Positions 47,661 to 61,192 of a stretch of DNA of 64,000 bases are shown in pieces. The DNA is taken from NCBI RefSeq assembly GCF_014805625.2, contig NW_023998414.1, positions 2,085,492 to 2,149,491 on the forward strand, written 5' to 3'. The DNA is from Glossina fuscipes (taxonomy: Eukaryota; Arthropoda; Insecta; Diptera; Glossinidae). Both the position numbers and the translations under genes were made by a program. The notes beneath the pieces were generated by a model. That model saw nothing but the letters and a program-made list of their open reading frames with translations. It was not told the DNA's origin and searched no databases. Every line of letters begins with the position of its first letter. Position 1 is the stretch's first letter.

Positions 47661-50224
47661 CGCGCTTCTTGAACAAAATCTTGCATATTTTGAAGGGACT
47701 TTCATTTACATAAATTAACAAAAACTATGTTTTTCAATTTTACGATTTTATTATAGCTGCAGTTGTTTTACTTTAGTTATGTTAATAAAAGTGTTAGTCG
47801 AATTAAAAGGAAATAATTAAAATTGCTTGCATTATTCCGAATTCCGAGATGTTATTAATAATCAAATTAAAACATTTATATGTGTATAATATTTTTTCTT
47901 TCTTTTTGTTTTTCATATTCTAAATGAGTTTAAGAAAAAAACTTTGTCTTGGGACCTTTGCCTTATGCCTTCAAATGATGCTATCTTTTGAAGCGGCGAA
48001 AACAATCAAATTTCTCTATGAATTAAGTTAAGGCAACAAGATGCCCGTAGAAGCGAAAATGTTCAGAAAAATAAATTTACAGTTTATTGTCAATTGAATT
48101 TAGCCAGAACTAACGATAAACTATAAACATGAAAATGGTAACGATCGACTCACTGACCAGCGCATATTTCCGTTTATTTTTTTTTTCGTTTGTTCATCGG
48201 GCATGCAGATCTGTTGCATTCGTAAGCGTCCATCAAATTTAGCGAAACAGCTAAAGTCAATTGATATGCTCGACTATTTGCCGCTAGAAAGTTGAAGACA
48301 TTAAAAGCTACAGCTCGTCATTGACACTAAGCAAACATAAATTCTAAAAATTATCATGCAAGTAGACTATACCTTCGGAAAAATTTCAGGCGCTGTAACG
48401 TTTAAATCAATACACAAAAATAGCAGTAAATTCGTAGTTGAGATCCAAAAAAAAATATTCATTGTGAGCAATCAAGGTCATTTCAGCCAAGTTAAGTTCC
48501 AGCTTTTTACATAAATGTGTTCGCATTTCCCACAATTCATCAGCCATAATACGCCCTACACTCTTTCTGTTCAACCAAAGAAAGACTATCGTGTTTTCGC
48601 CAAAGCATTTCAAATGGTGCATCTGGGCTTAGATATGATATTTTACACTTGAAATGTCCACAGTAAGTCCACTGTTTCTCTTTCTTAATAACAGTACGAT
48701 GTAAAGATGAGTTTCTTTTCCATAAAAAAAAAAAAAAAAAAGAAAATTAATTTTTTTGTTTTTTTGCGAACGGCCCTTATTTGTCACAAATTTCGACCCA
48801 TTGCACACCGTAGAAGAACATCATGCGAACACTTTTTCATTTCATCATTTTGTCCGTATACTAATATCTTACTTAATACACGTATGAATTAGGTCCGTTA
48901 CTTAAATCACCATTTCTTACACACATACAGACATATTGAAAATGGTCAAATATCTTATGCTATTAAACAATACGTGCCCCCAACGAGATCTTCGATGAGA
49001 ATGTGCGGGCGACGAGTCGAAACGAGTCGACACTTTGTAGTAAAAATTCTAAAGATCCGCTAGTCACGCGTTTAAAAATAAATAATAGAAATATTTGCTT
49101 AGCTAAATTTGTTAACATTAAAAGTATAGTAAGCGGACGAGAAATTTTTTTTTTTTATCAATGCTTTAACATTCTAGCCATTTTGAATTATTTTTACGTA
49201 ATTGCAATAAGTCTATGCAACTTTGATGACAAAACACGTGTTCGTTCGTGTTCTTTGTTTATCGTGACGCATCGTTTCGCAGACTTTCATAGACTTTCGG
49301 GGAAATGATATAAAAAACGCTAGCAGCACGCATACATGAAACATTAAAGCCAAGATTTTATGGAATTTTTGTTGAAACCTAGTTATATTTTTTTTGAATG
49401 TGAAGATGAAGAAGTTCTTACCATTGCATAATGACGTCTTCATCAATGTGTAAAAAGGAAAATTTGAGTTTGAAAGCAATGCGTTCGAAATTGTTTATCG
49501 AGAAAATAATCGACTTTTAAGCAGCAATGTTCAGTCAATTGGTCTGCTGCCGAAAGGTATACTCTTCAAAATGGCTAAGAAATAGCCGTTATCTTTTCAA
49601 CACACTCCCATTCTATTCATCGACTCGATATCCTCTAATATAGATTTTCATTCGTTTCTCTTATGAATTACAAAAATAGACCTTCTTAGTTACATTAGTT
49701 ACTCAATTACAATTTCTTTTCTTTCCCCGTAAATAGTTGAATTATAACGCGGAATTTAAGCGGAATCTTTTATCCAATTAGTTAAATGCTGTTATTTTTC
49801 TTAATCACATTTTTGAATGTTTTATGCAATTTCTACATAGCGGAAGAAAAGTTGTATGTTCAGGATGGACATATAAGGTAAGTGCGGTATAACGGTGTAG
49901 GGTATTGAATTGAGACGCGAGAAAAGATTAACGCTCCAACATTTTCGCATCCAGTCTTAGGCAGATTTATAACATATCTAATTGATTTTTCGATCATGAA
50001 AGGCTTTATATCGGGGGCTATTTGATAGAAGCCAATTTCCTCCACTACCATCAATTAGTTATTAGAAAGAAACCTCAGGCAATGTTATCGCATAATTGCC
50101 AGACTTATTTGAAGCAAATTCCGTGCGGCTTTCTTCTTCCGCATACAAAATTCAAGTTAATAATTGGAAAAAGACGTTTATTCATTTATTTACTCTTTAT
50201 ATATTTTGAATATAAATCTATAAA
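47661..50224. other. Gene-free stretch
   Basis: No supported gene. A 71-codon minus-strand frame at 48407-48622 (e.g. MRTHLCKKLELNLAEMTLI) has ordinary composition but no recognised family. Poly-A lies at 48724-48741. A donor-like AAG|GTAAGTG near 49876 stands alone. Confidence 0.4.
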
Positions 50225-50365
50225 GTACTTAAACTTAAAGGCTGCCGGGTAACTTAATTCATATTTTCGCCAGTATTTAAAAGTCCACCGCACTTGAGAT
50301 TTGAACCCACAACTACTGAGTTGTTAATCGCGTTTCTTCACCTACTCTGCTACTCATGCGAACAT
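50225..50365 (-). mobile_element. tRNA-derived SINE (copy 3)
   Basis: On the minus strand an A-box-like 'tagcagagtagg' and a B box 'gggttcaaatctc' are followed by 'aagtgcggtggacttttaaa'. This aligns with 'tcaaatgcggtagagttttt' in the copy at 22782-22986, and the body continues with 'ctttaagtttaag'. The promoter boxes are the best preserved of the four copies. No clean (AAT)n tail is seen; the far end is AT-rich. Confidence 0.6.
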
Positions 50366-50544
50366 TGAACATACATATCTCAAAAGGAAGTTCGTGAAGA
50401 GAACGAATTGGAGAGCATAGCATGGAGAGCTGCCTGAAGTCCTTCGTAGCTTTATTTGCGTTTGCACCTAACTTGCTGGTGGAGAAGAGACTTTTTCGCT
50501 TAATAAGTTTGCCATTTTTATTGATTGCGTCGCTTGCGGTACAA

Positions 50545-50760
50545 GGATATATTAACTTTGTGCGGATGTATGCAACATCCAGAAGAACCTGAGGTAGGCC
50601 CACCTTTTATTATTATGGTTCAGAATCACATGATGGAGCGAACTATCCTTGTTTGTCCATCTGTCCATCTTGTTTTCTTGTGTTCAACCTAAAGGCCGAA
50701 ATTTGCACGACATTTTAATGAAATTCGGTGCATTGACGTGGTTAGATTGAGATCGATCTA
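50545..50760 (+). repeat. Dispersed-repeat copy
   Basis: It shares 'gatgtatgcaacatccagaa' with 27285-27545 and has the core 'cttgtttgtccatctgtcca' followed by 'ggccgaaatttgcacgac'. The ends are eroded. Confidence 0.5.
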
Positions 50761-52538
50761 CTTTTCCAAACATTTCAAGTCTACATGTGAGTGAACATAG
50801 GGTGACGTAGATATACACTGTTTTTATTCGTTTTTATATAGAATTTTTATTAACTTTATTTAAATATGCTATGATAACTAAAACGCTATCTGGGATAAGC
50901 CGACTTTAACATTACCTTAATCAAATGTAGTCTTTGTTACATAATTCGTGATAGTTTCATTTTAATAGAAAGTTGAGATGTGTAGGCTTTATATAAAAAA
51001 ATGTTGTGATTCAAGCGGCACATGTTAGTTATTGTGGCGATATGTTCCGAACGATCAATTTCGACAATGTGGTCAGGAATAATTTTTTTTCAAGTCTAAG
51101 TGTTTGTGACTTATTAAAGCTTTGCCTCTCCAATTGTAAGAATTAGTTCAACCTGTTTACTATGGGCAGCTAATTCAAAACATTTAACTTGAAGATAAGG
51201 TGGCGTTTAAAGTCATTATCTTGGTATTGAATCCATATTTTTCGCATTTATATTCAATTTAGTCGATTATTTAATTATCCAAAACTTTTTACTATTAATT
51301 TTAAGTGCTTTTCTATTTATTGAAACTTTGGGATTATATATAATAATATCATTAATTTCTTAAAATTTTGTGAGAAAACTTTTAACTAAGGCACCCGGAC
51401 AACTTCTTTAAAAACATTAATTTTTAGTTAACAAATTCGTTTTTTTTGCTTCAGATGTAAAAAGGCATTGTTTTAATAAAGCTTAACAAGTTTTATCGTA
51501 AACTTGAGACAAAAAAATCATATTTTATTTTCCGTCTGTTTCGATGTAATTTCATGTGTACTTTTCTATTGCATAAGATTTTTGCAATATCTCAAGTCTA
51601 GTGTGAACTAATTTTAAGAGGTGATTTAAGTGAACATGACTTAAGATCTAGAAGTCCTCATTTGTCCTCGAAACGAAACTCATATGATATTCGGCGAAAA
51701 GAACTTCAACTTCATTCGATTGTCATGTTAACAGAGAGATGAATCTGAACGGTTCGTGATTTAACTCATTTTAAACAAATCTGAATGAATAAAATAATTA
51801 GTAACTTTTATTGGAAAAACATTTTTTTTCATCATCAAATATTACGAAATTTTTGGTAAAAATAATATGCTTTTCAAAATCATTGTTACTGTTTATAGCA
51901 AAAATTTGAATAATTATAAATATATTTTCTGGCAGAGAGATCTGAACGTAAACTATAGATCAATTTACTGCCTGAAAACAGCAAAAATTTTCTACCCATT
52001 GAAAGTTCAATTGACTTAAGAATTTTTTTACAGAATTCTTTTCTTTTTGCGAAGTTTATAAGATGTAATCGACTGCGCATTATGAATTGAGCCTTCATAG
52101 TTGTAGAGAAAACTACGTAGAATATTCGTTGACATTCAAAAAAGATTACAGAACAGAATTAATAATTTTCAGTTGCTCTCATAAGTAAGTGTCTAATAGA
52201 ACTCTCTACTCATTGCATAACTAGAAATTGTATATTTTAGTCCTAATAAGAGATTTAACAGTCACATCACTTAGGTACTCACTCATATCATTTTCAAGAA
52301 ATATTCGATAAAATATGTCATTTTTTATTTATTAAAGAGTATAAATTGAAATACAAGTAATCGCAGAAACATACAATTTAGACAGACACTGCAAAAATAT
52401 TAAAATAAAAACAACAAATATTGATATAAAGGAACAAGAATACTTTATACTCGACACGAGTAACACTAAGCGCACATTAAACTTGCACTGAATAAGAGCA
52501 AAAGAGTGCTAACGCGTATGCTTAAAAGAAGCAGCAAT

Positions 52539-52540
<2 letters not shown>
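50761..52540. other. Gene-free AT-rich stretch
   Basis: I see nothing recognisable in it beyond low-complexity AT sequence and short chance frames. Confidence 0.5.
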
Positions 52541-52575
<35 letters not shown>

Positions 52576-52669
52576 GTATCTCTCGCTGTATTACAGTGTT
52601 CTCTGTTGCGAAGGTATGAAACACGAGAGAAGAGAAAGAGAAAGAGCGAGAGAGAGAGAGAGAGAGAGT
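52541..52669. repeat. (TC)n and (AG)n arrays in inverted arrangement
   Basis: A (TC)n array at 52541-52572 is followed about 75 bases later by an (AG)n array at about 52647-52669. The two are complementary and could form a long stem. Both also present repeated GAGAG, the binding motif of GAGA factor (Trl) in flies. Confidence 0.85.
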
Positions 52670-53357
52670 CGTTTACAACCTTTGCATATTTATCTCTGAG
52701 AAAAAATTTAGTTCATTACAAACTGAATTTCTTTCGTCAGTCTGCTCTACCTGTCGTCTCGTTAACAATATTGAAAGCGCTTAAATAAACGTGAAATGTA
52801 CAATTTCGTTGCTCTTGTTGAAACTTTAAATTATTCAGTCTTTTTCTGTTAATAAGATACGCATTTATTTGTGAATGGGCGAGTGTTTGTGTCTGTACGT
52901 ACAATATGTAACAGTTAATTTGAAAAAACGAAAATACATTTTATTTAAATAAAATGTTTAGAAAATAAATGAATATTTTTTTTACTTAACAAAAAGAAAA
53001 AAAAAAGAAAAAGACGAAATTGTCTTTTAAAAAATCAATCATCATACGTCTCTGTGTACCTTATACAAAAACAACAACAGCAGAGCCGTAAGCTTAAGAC
53101 TAGAAAGAAAAACTAGTGAAAAAGAAGTCAAATAAAAAAAATTGTTAAATGTTAATAACCCGGGTCTTGATTGTTTGTTGTTGTGTCTCTGGAAAAATCT
53201 TTTCATCTTCAAAAGAAAAAGAAGAAGAAGAAAAAACAAAAATAAAAAAAAAAAAGTAATAGTATACGACAGTACGACGATCGACATTAGAAATCTGTGG
53301 AAATGTTTAGATAAATGCGCTTACATACATGCACATCATATATATATATATGTATAC

Positions 53358-53388
<31 letters not shown>

Positions 53389-54500
53389 TACATACGAGTA
53401 TGAAATTTGCACGCGATTTTGATTTCTTGTTTTTTCTTGCCGTACTGCTTGATAAACTTCGAGTAGAATGTGAATGAAAATCTATAACGAAACGAAACTT
53501 TTTTTCTGTTTTTTTTTTTTTCCTTTGTAAATACGAATAAAAAGAGAAATTAAGAGAAATTGTAGCTCGTTTTGAGAATTAATTTAAAAATAACGAAAAA
53601 CAACTTTTACCACTTTGTAATGGTTGCATTTCATTGTATAAGTAAGTGCGTAACTATGTGCTAACGAACAATGTTAAATAAAATAAAATAAAAAGAAAGT
53701 ATATGTATATAAATTTATGTACTTATATATATATAGTGTGTTTAGCATTGATCTTTGGCATAAGTCCTTTTTAAGTTTTTCTAACTAAAGCGGTTATAAA
53801 AAATTTAAAAAAAAAAATAGTTCTTACTTGAGCCTTAATTACTCATTACAAATATGGCGTAAATCATAACAACTCAAACCTATATTTGTGATTATCGAAA
53901 TCGTTTAAGACCTCTTTTCATCGTCATCTATGGATAATTAAGACCTGGCAGCTATGTGAAGTGAACACGTCGCGGTGACAATACTTTAGTGAAAACACGT
54001 TACACTGCAAATGTAATTAAAAAGTAAAAGCATTTGAATAAATTAAAGATTTGCGAACAAAAAAAAAAAGGAAAAAAGCAAAAAAAAAAAAAAAAACAAA
54101 AAAAACAAAAAAAACAAAAAGAAAAGCAAAAACAAAATGCTTCACTTTTGCTAAAGAAACAAGTAAGAAATGAGCATTTCTATTTCTCTAAACTAAGAAA
54201 AACTGAATTTATACCTACTTACACATGTAAGTAGGTGTACGTTTATATAAATAATATATATATTTACATTTATATATTTAAACATTTTACAATATACAAT
54301 ATTTAAATGTTTTCACCCTTGAAAGTGTCGTTTTTTTTCTTGTGTCGATGTTTAATTTATGGCTAATTCAAATTTCATTTAAGAGAGAGGAAAAGTGTCA
54401 TATATACGTTGTTTACATTAAGACACACTTTGTAAACGGTATATGTATCTAAAGCAAATACTTGTGTAAATATCTTTGAATAGATTTTGCACTAATTGAT

Positions 54501-54538
<38 letters not shown>

Positions 54539-55024
54539 TGTTTTTGTCAACGCTTGACACTTGATTTGTTTTGCATCTATTTTGCGTTACAAACTTGACA
54601 TTTTTTACATTCAAATATTTTTGTTTTTACTCTGCGTCCTTGGTAAAGCTTGTATGATATAATTCAGGCTGTTCATCGTAGATAACAATGTAAGTTAGTG
54701 TAATGCAGATTCAACTTGAGCCAGTTATAAATAACAAATATCTTGTTTATCCGGATTTTCATTATGCCAACTTGTCTACTTTTATCATAATCTTATTCGT
54801 AGTACGTTCACTGAATATTCGAAATAATATTAAAAAATTCAGTTAAGAAAACTATCGTCTTCTTGCAATAAATCTTAGAAATTCAATGTTAGATACTGTT
54901 TTTGTTTAGCGGGTCATTCAATCAAAAGATTTAAAAAGCCTTCATAGCTATTTGCACTATATATACATGTTCTTGGAAAATTCATTAAAATAATTTAAGA
55001 CCAAAAAATACACTAATTTCCAAG
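52670..55024. other. Gene-free AT-rich stretch
   Basis: No supported gene. It holds (TA)n at 53338-53350 and 53367-53390, an A-rich tract at 54059-54135 and poly-T at 54502-54537. Lysine-rich or phenylalanine-rich frames here are artefacts. Confidence 0.5.
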
Positions 55025-56545
55025 TCAAAGTTTCAGTACATGATGCCTTTTTAATCTTCCTATTCCATTAGATTCAGATCCAGAGTAGATGTTGTTAAGA
55101 AATTTAGCTGATTACTTAGTCTGACAAGGCGTTAGTGAAGAAATGCCTTGAATTAAATATTTGATGAATGGAAAATCCACGTCATTTGGAATAGTTCTGT
55201 TGACAACAAAACCACGGATTTTTAACAATAGGACGTAAAGTCTAAGATTAATTTTTTTGGATGATTTCAATATTAGAGTTACTTGCTGCCCTTCACATCA
55301 GATATAAAATGCGTTTATTTTTTAGATGAAATTGAGATTCCGTGGATGATTTAGATAATGGAGTCTTCTGCTGGTTTTTAAGTCACGTTGCTGGCGTTTG
55401 GTGATTCTGCCATATTGACCTTTGATCAATATATAAAATTGAGATGTATCGCACATAGGGAATGCGCAGATTTTACAGCATTCATTTTAATATTGCATTT
55501 GTTCATCCGATGCGAAATTTTGTTAAGATGAATTTGTAGTTGGTACAAAAAATACATGGGATAGATGAAAACGGCATTGCTGTTTCATCTGTCATCATCA
55601 TGTGTCGTATTATCAGCGATCGGAATATCTGAAATGAAAACCATTTAGGTTTTTGGACTTAAAACACATCCCTAGGACACTCAACCCTCAAATTTATCTA
55701 TCATTTCAATAGGACGTAAGCAGCAAATACATGGCAGGTGAAAAAAAGTTTTTCAAGTTTGAAAAATAACTCATAATGACAAACTTTCTCCAAGACCTTT
55801 TTCATATCTAGGTATACACAAACGCAATAATTTTTAATTGGCTTTTTTGATATACGAAACAAGACGAACACCTTCCTCAACGGTGCCATATTTATTCCTG
55901 AAACTGAAATGGTCATCAGAAATAACAAGTTTGTTCTCTCTTAACTATTAATATTAAAAAAAAAAAATAATAAAATCAACAAACTAATTCACCCATACAA
56001 GATTAAAACATTTTATGGCTAACTACGTACCTGATATATGTCGGGTAGGTCAATAGGTTCATAGGACATGGGCTGTCGGGAAATTTTAAATTTCTTATGT
56101 ATTCGAAGTACCGCAAAGGCTATTAGATTAAAAATTTCTTTAGGATATTGAGCAACATTTGTCGGATTTCTTCATATCCCAATCAGTCTCATAAATTGGA
56201 TCACGCGTCTGATCGAGATTTGAGATATTTGCTTTCTTCCTCTTATTTCTGATCATATTTCTTATTTAGAGGCTAACGTAACGTGCTATATCTAGGCTTA
56301 TCAAAGTTTCTAGAGGCAGGTATAAAACCAGCCTGGGGAATAAGATATGTAAAATCCGTTACCGCACTATCAATGTCAGCAGAGCTTGTGAAGTGTCATG
56401 TTGAATTTAAGAATAGTACTAGAATAGATCGGAACTAAGATCATTAGTGTTGTAAATGCGAAGTAAATTAGCGGGAATAGCAGAGTATATAGCGAAACCC
56501 AGCAAGTCAGGAATTTTACTCAGATTATATGACCAGTGGGCAAAA
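55025..56545 (-). pseudogene. Jockey-clade non-LTR retrotransposon relic (endonuclease end + reverse transcriptase)
   Basis: On the minus strand, in shifting frames but correct order, I read several blocks. The endonuclease C-terminus is KIPDLLGFAIYSAIPANLL near 56470-56520 and NDLSSD. The linker is SADIDSAVTDFTYLIPQAG near 56320-56390. The reverse-transcriptase finger block is DHFSFRNKYGTVEE near 55871-55917. YLDMKKVLEKVCHYELFFKL at about 55754-55818 matches the palm motif F-L-D-V-x-x-A-F-D-x-V-W-H-x-G-L-x-x-K-L. A damaged DD-box region follows (ADNTTHDDD), then LQIHLNKIS near 55530 and IKMN-x-x-KSAH. The C-terminus is RLKRHHVL with a stop at 55025-55027. Many stops and frameshifts make it inactive. 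The 5' part of the element, the gag-like ORF1 and any poly-A tail were not found. Clade assignment is from motif spacing alone. Confidence 0.75.
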
Positions 56546-57769
56546 CAAAATAGTTGTTATCGAGAATGGATTTTTAGATCAAGTTTTACAAATTAAAAGC
56601 GATTCTCGAAATTTCGAGAAATGACAGGGAGCGACAGCGAGAGATCATGAAAATATAGAATTTTAGCCAACGGAATGAAAGAGAAGTGTAGTGTTCTTAA
56701 CCAATATATATGTTTTTATATTCATTGTATCGAAGGTCAGGACTATCTCAGATTCGTCATCTCTTAGGAGTACTACAATTTCTTTATATTTTACGTTCTA
56801 TTCAATGTCTATTGTTCGCTGCTTTTTTACTGTAGGCAAATGTAATTACGAAGGGAACGGAACACATGTTTAGTGTAAAAATCCGTTATTTTGAAGGTTC
56901 CGTTGTTCAAAAGGTAAAGCAAAAGATTATATTATATCCTTATGTATTCCTCTTTTGTTCCTCTTTTCATCACACTATTATAAATTACGTTTTTAAGCGT
57001 ATTTTCATAAAATTTATTATTAATACACTTAACTATGTCTATCCATTTGTTGAAAGCAATCCTTTACACGAAAGATCAGGCAGCTGCGTAGTCTACAGCA
57101 TTATATCTTATTTAATAACAGTTGCCAATGTGTAGAGCAAGCTTCTGGGTTTGAAGCATACATTTAATCGAATTTAAACACTTGAGCTATGTAGTAGTCT
57201 CGGACCTAGACCATGGAAAGCGGAATGCAAGACACAAGTCAGAGTCTTACCATTACAGCCATTACAGGGAGAATGATTTGCTAAAAATGATAGCCTATTT
57301 ATTATTACCTATGTTAGTTGCTATTTTTCCAATTACATGAGAAAGAGCAGAATTGTGGAGCGCAGCAGAGGAGTAAGCTTTCCCGTAATCTCAACTTGCA
57401 CTCAGATATTAAGTTGTCTAACTGTCAACGTATTTAGTCTTCTAACATTTGTTTTTCTTCTATCTCTTGGTTAATTTTGTCCTTGTGCATATAATCTATC
57501 TATTTTCAAAGCTGGTCTTCATCCATCAAGCAAAGATGTTCTTTTCTTCTTTCACTACGATCTATAGACTGCTCCCTATGTACGTAAGAGCAACAATACA
57601 TAATGTTTTGTTTGTCGAACGGTATACGCTTTCTATATATTCGACTTGATCTAGTCGTAATAGTCCTCTAAAAATTTCAGTTTTCTTGCTTGTGTTTGCC
57701 AACGTGGAACTTTGAATAACAGACGAGCATAGCTGAATTAATTCAAAATCTTATTCGACTTAAGAATAC

Positions 57770-57811
<42 letters not shown>

Positions 57812-58182
57812 CTTTATTGAATCTCTTGTTCTTATTTTGCGATGTTGTAAACCAAAAAGGAATCCCAATGCATCGCGTTGCATCCTAATGATGCGCACGG
57901 TGATGCGTACAGAAATTTCGTTTAAATGCAAATTTTTTAAGGCCTTCTTTAGCTTTTATTTAAATTTATTGCATATTTATTGCAAGTGATTCTCCAATGC
58001 ATTATTAATTGCAACAGGCGCCGATATTAGGAGTTCTTCTATTCTTTACAAGTATTGCCCAAGATCAGCATAGTACTTAATATAGCATATAAAACTTACA
58101 AATTGCATTTGTTTTGCGATCTTAAACTTCAAAGTTATTTCCGTTGATTCTCTTGCATTGAGTTATGAGTTAGAAAGTAATA
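56546..58182. other. Gene-free stretch
   Basis: No supported gene. (AAT)n lies at 57775-57810. Frames at 56691-57135 and 57449-57649 have no recognised motif, and I could not extend the retrotransposon relic into this region. Confidence 0.4.
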
Positions 58183-58449
58183 TTATAAGGAAATATTAAA
58201 AATTCGGTGTAAGAATAAGACGATATTATTATTATTACATATATGCTCGCTTACATCAAAAGCTTCAAAACGTAGAAATTTATTTCGCACTAATGCAACT
58301 GAATCACGGCAAGAAGAACCCTTATAAATAATAAGAACTCTAGCCTTTGCCGTGCTAGCCCATCCCGTAATAGCATAATTTACATGTAAGCATTCGCTTA
58401 GGGCATGATAACGAACGGGAATATCAATGTCAGTCATTTTTTTATACAT
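58183..58449 (-). CDS. Open frame of 88 codons, possible exon, unknown
   Basis: A minus-strand frame starts at an ATG at 58449, with a second ATG at 58437. It has balanced composition (e.g. MTDIDIPVRYHALSECLHV and SSCRDSVALVRNKFLRFEAF). After FEAFD the sequence reads GTAAGC, a usable donor (58254-58249), so the true coding part may end at 58255; past it the frame runs into an Asn-rich (AAT) tract. No family is recognised and no downstream acceptor was identified. It may be a chance frame. Confidence 0.2.
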   Translation of the reverse strand: MYKKMTDIDIPVRYHALSECLHVNYAITGWASTAKARVLIIYKGSSCRDSVALVRNKFLRFEAFDVSEHICNNNNIVLFLHRIFNISL

Positions 58450-58565
58450 GAAAACCAAAAAAAAAAAAAAAGGACATAAAAAACAAACACTATAAAATTA
58501 AAAAAAAAAAAAAAAATATGCAGAAAAATAGAAAGAAAAAAGCGGTAAGTTATGCATTCTTCGTT

Positions 58566-58596
<31 letters not shown>

Positions 58597-59842
58597 GTAT
58601 ATATATATATATTACCTTTTACGTCTTATTGGCAACCGTGTGGCAATTTATTGTATTAATGGGGTACAATAAAAACAACTAAAATTGAGCATATAATATA
58701 GCTAAAGACGAAGAGGAAGAAGCTGCATCAAATATCAACCTTTATTTTTCAATATGAGATGATCTTACGAAAAAGTTACCAGCTGCGCCGGGTGTTTACT
58801 GATAAAAAGAAAAGGTTGAAAGTACATATAAGGAAAGAAAAAAAAAAAAAAAAAAAAAAAATGAAGACGAAGAAGAAGAAGAATAAAACAGCAAAACAAT
58901 ACACAAGGACACCAGCAACAACACTAATTGAGTACCAAAAAATATACCACCAAACACATACAGTAGCTGACAATAAAAATGATCCACTTTGAAAGGCAAT
59001 CTTACAAAACATACAATATCTACATAATATATTCACTCAATTTTTCCATTACTTGATCAGATCTTCGCCCTTCACTTATACACAATATATTGGCAATTGT
59101 CTCAAGATAAATATATCTGATGTATGGACTTAACGCAGTAATGGTATGGATAAGCAGTTATGGTCACATTTCTATGCCGCTGCCACCAAGCAACTGTAAG
59201 CCGATTCAATGAAAACTCAAATCGACTATCATCCGGATCGGTCACAAAGAAAGCGAATATAGAGTGTCGTAGAGTTACAAATAGATATATCCCGTGCACG
59301 GAGAAAATGCCACAGACGATAATGTATGCGGAAAATTGTTCGCAAACATTTTTTTTTTTTTAATTTCATAGTATTTCGCGTTCTTTGCTTGCACAGTAAC
59401 GATATCAAACAGATTTAGATATATGTTGACTCGAATGGCCGGACATTTGATAAACTATGACGATCCAACTGAATATTCAATTCAAATGTGCTTCAAAACA
59501 TTTCAAAATTTTATTTGATTATCGATTATGGATCCAATTAATATCAATGAGAGATTTTAGAACGAATTTCTATAAAGAAATTTTGCAAATCGACTTAAAT
59601 TGCACGATTAATAACGTGATTAATGCATGAATGCTGGAAGCATTAGCTGCTTAATTATTAAGTATTGAGCATTTAATTATTATATTATTAGTAATAAATA
59701 TTAATATATATAATATATGTAAACGTGAACTGAATGACCGAATGAGTGAATATAAACATTTTGAGTTTAAGCAGCAGTAGTCCAACTAATTATTAAAATA
59801 TTTTAATGCTACTTTTTCAAATTTCGATTGCAGCAATATATT

Positions 59843-59870
59843 CTCAGGCTCAGGCTCAGGCTCAGGCTCA
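59843..59870. repeat. (GGCTCA)n hexamer array
   Basis: Four to five perfect hexamer units. Confidence 0.95.
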
Positions 59871-60869
59871 GAAACTTTAGTCTTCTATATTAATTGAAAT
59901 TTTGTTCTTTCTAAAAATGAGCAAGGTTAGTGAGAAGGTTAATATATGACGATGACGATGATGATGATGACGATGATGATAACGATGTTCGAATACCTTT
60001 TTTTATATGCATAAATCATCAGGCGATTCGGTTATAAACTGCTTACTGCTGTACGTATATAAGCGTAGTCAAGTGTAGTTCATGTAGCAAATGCGTGCAT
60101 GAATGGCTTTTCTGTGCAACAGTTCATTTTCTTTGAAAACGTAATCGAGACTTGTGTTAGGGTTTTGCAAATCATGGGATTAAAATTCATTAATTTCGGG
60201 CTAACAGATACCGAAATGCAATAATCAAATGCAATATATGGGGACTGGTAAATAGATAAAAGTGTTAGTGCGTTTTTTTTCTAAGTAATGCAAAAACTTA
60301 AAATCGCTTAACTACTAACTTGTTGAATTAGTGAAGTTCAACATCTATAATGATTGCTTTAAGGGATATACGATTTCTTTTGGTAAGTTTTTCAATTATA
60401 TTTAAATGGGATTTAAATTTTTGAAAACTTCATTCATCTTTTTCTTGTTATTTTTTATTTATTTATTTATTTATTTATTTATTTTTTTTTTTTTTAATGT
60501 TTACCCATAGAAAAGTTTCAGTTTTGAATACCCTGTTATGTTGATAGAGTAAAATAAAAATAAAAATGGGATTTGTGGACAGATGAACGCACATACACAA
60601 TAAATTATTTTCAACATCCGCGTATTTTCATTCAAAAAGGTTGGCATAACATCTAAAACACTATAGATAAATACGGGCATATGTTTACGTGGACGATTTC
60701 TATATGCGGAAGAGAAATATGTGCGTGTGTGTGTATGTGTGTATGTGTGTATATGTGCGCGCGCGTTTATATGTTTATATTCTTGTGTGCGCAAGCGACA
60801 CTTTATAACGCATATGCTGTTACTCACACTTAAAATGTGGTAAATGGAAATCCTCACTATTTCGAAACG

Positions 60870-60870
<1 letters not shown>

Positions 60871-60898
<28 letters not shown>
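60871..60898. repeat. (TG)n microsatellite
   Basis: An uninterrupted TG dinucleotide array. Confidence 0.95.
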
Positions 60899-60900
<2 letters not shown>

Positions 60901-61156
60901 CCAGGGTATAAGAAATAAATAGAACGATTAGAAGAATTTTGTCATATGAACAAAGTAGATCTCGTAAAACTGTAAAATACGTATGCATGAGCAAACGCAC
61001 ACGCGCACATATATATATATATATATATACCTAGATACGCATATACACATTCATGGGATTTAGAGATTGTCATCATCCTTAACATTGAAATGAAAAATTA
61101 TAAGTTTATTATATGTGTTATTAGCATTTTTGTGCGTTATGCATTCTTTTTCTCTC

Positions 61157-61192
<36 letters not shown>

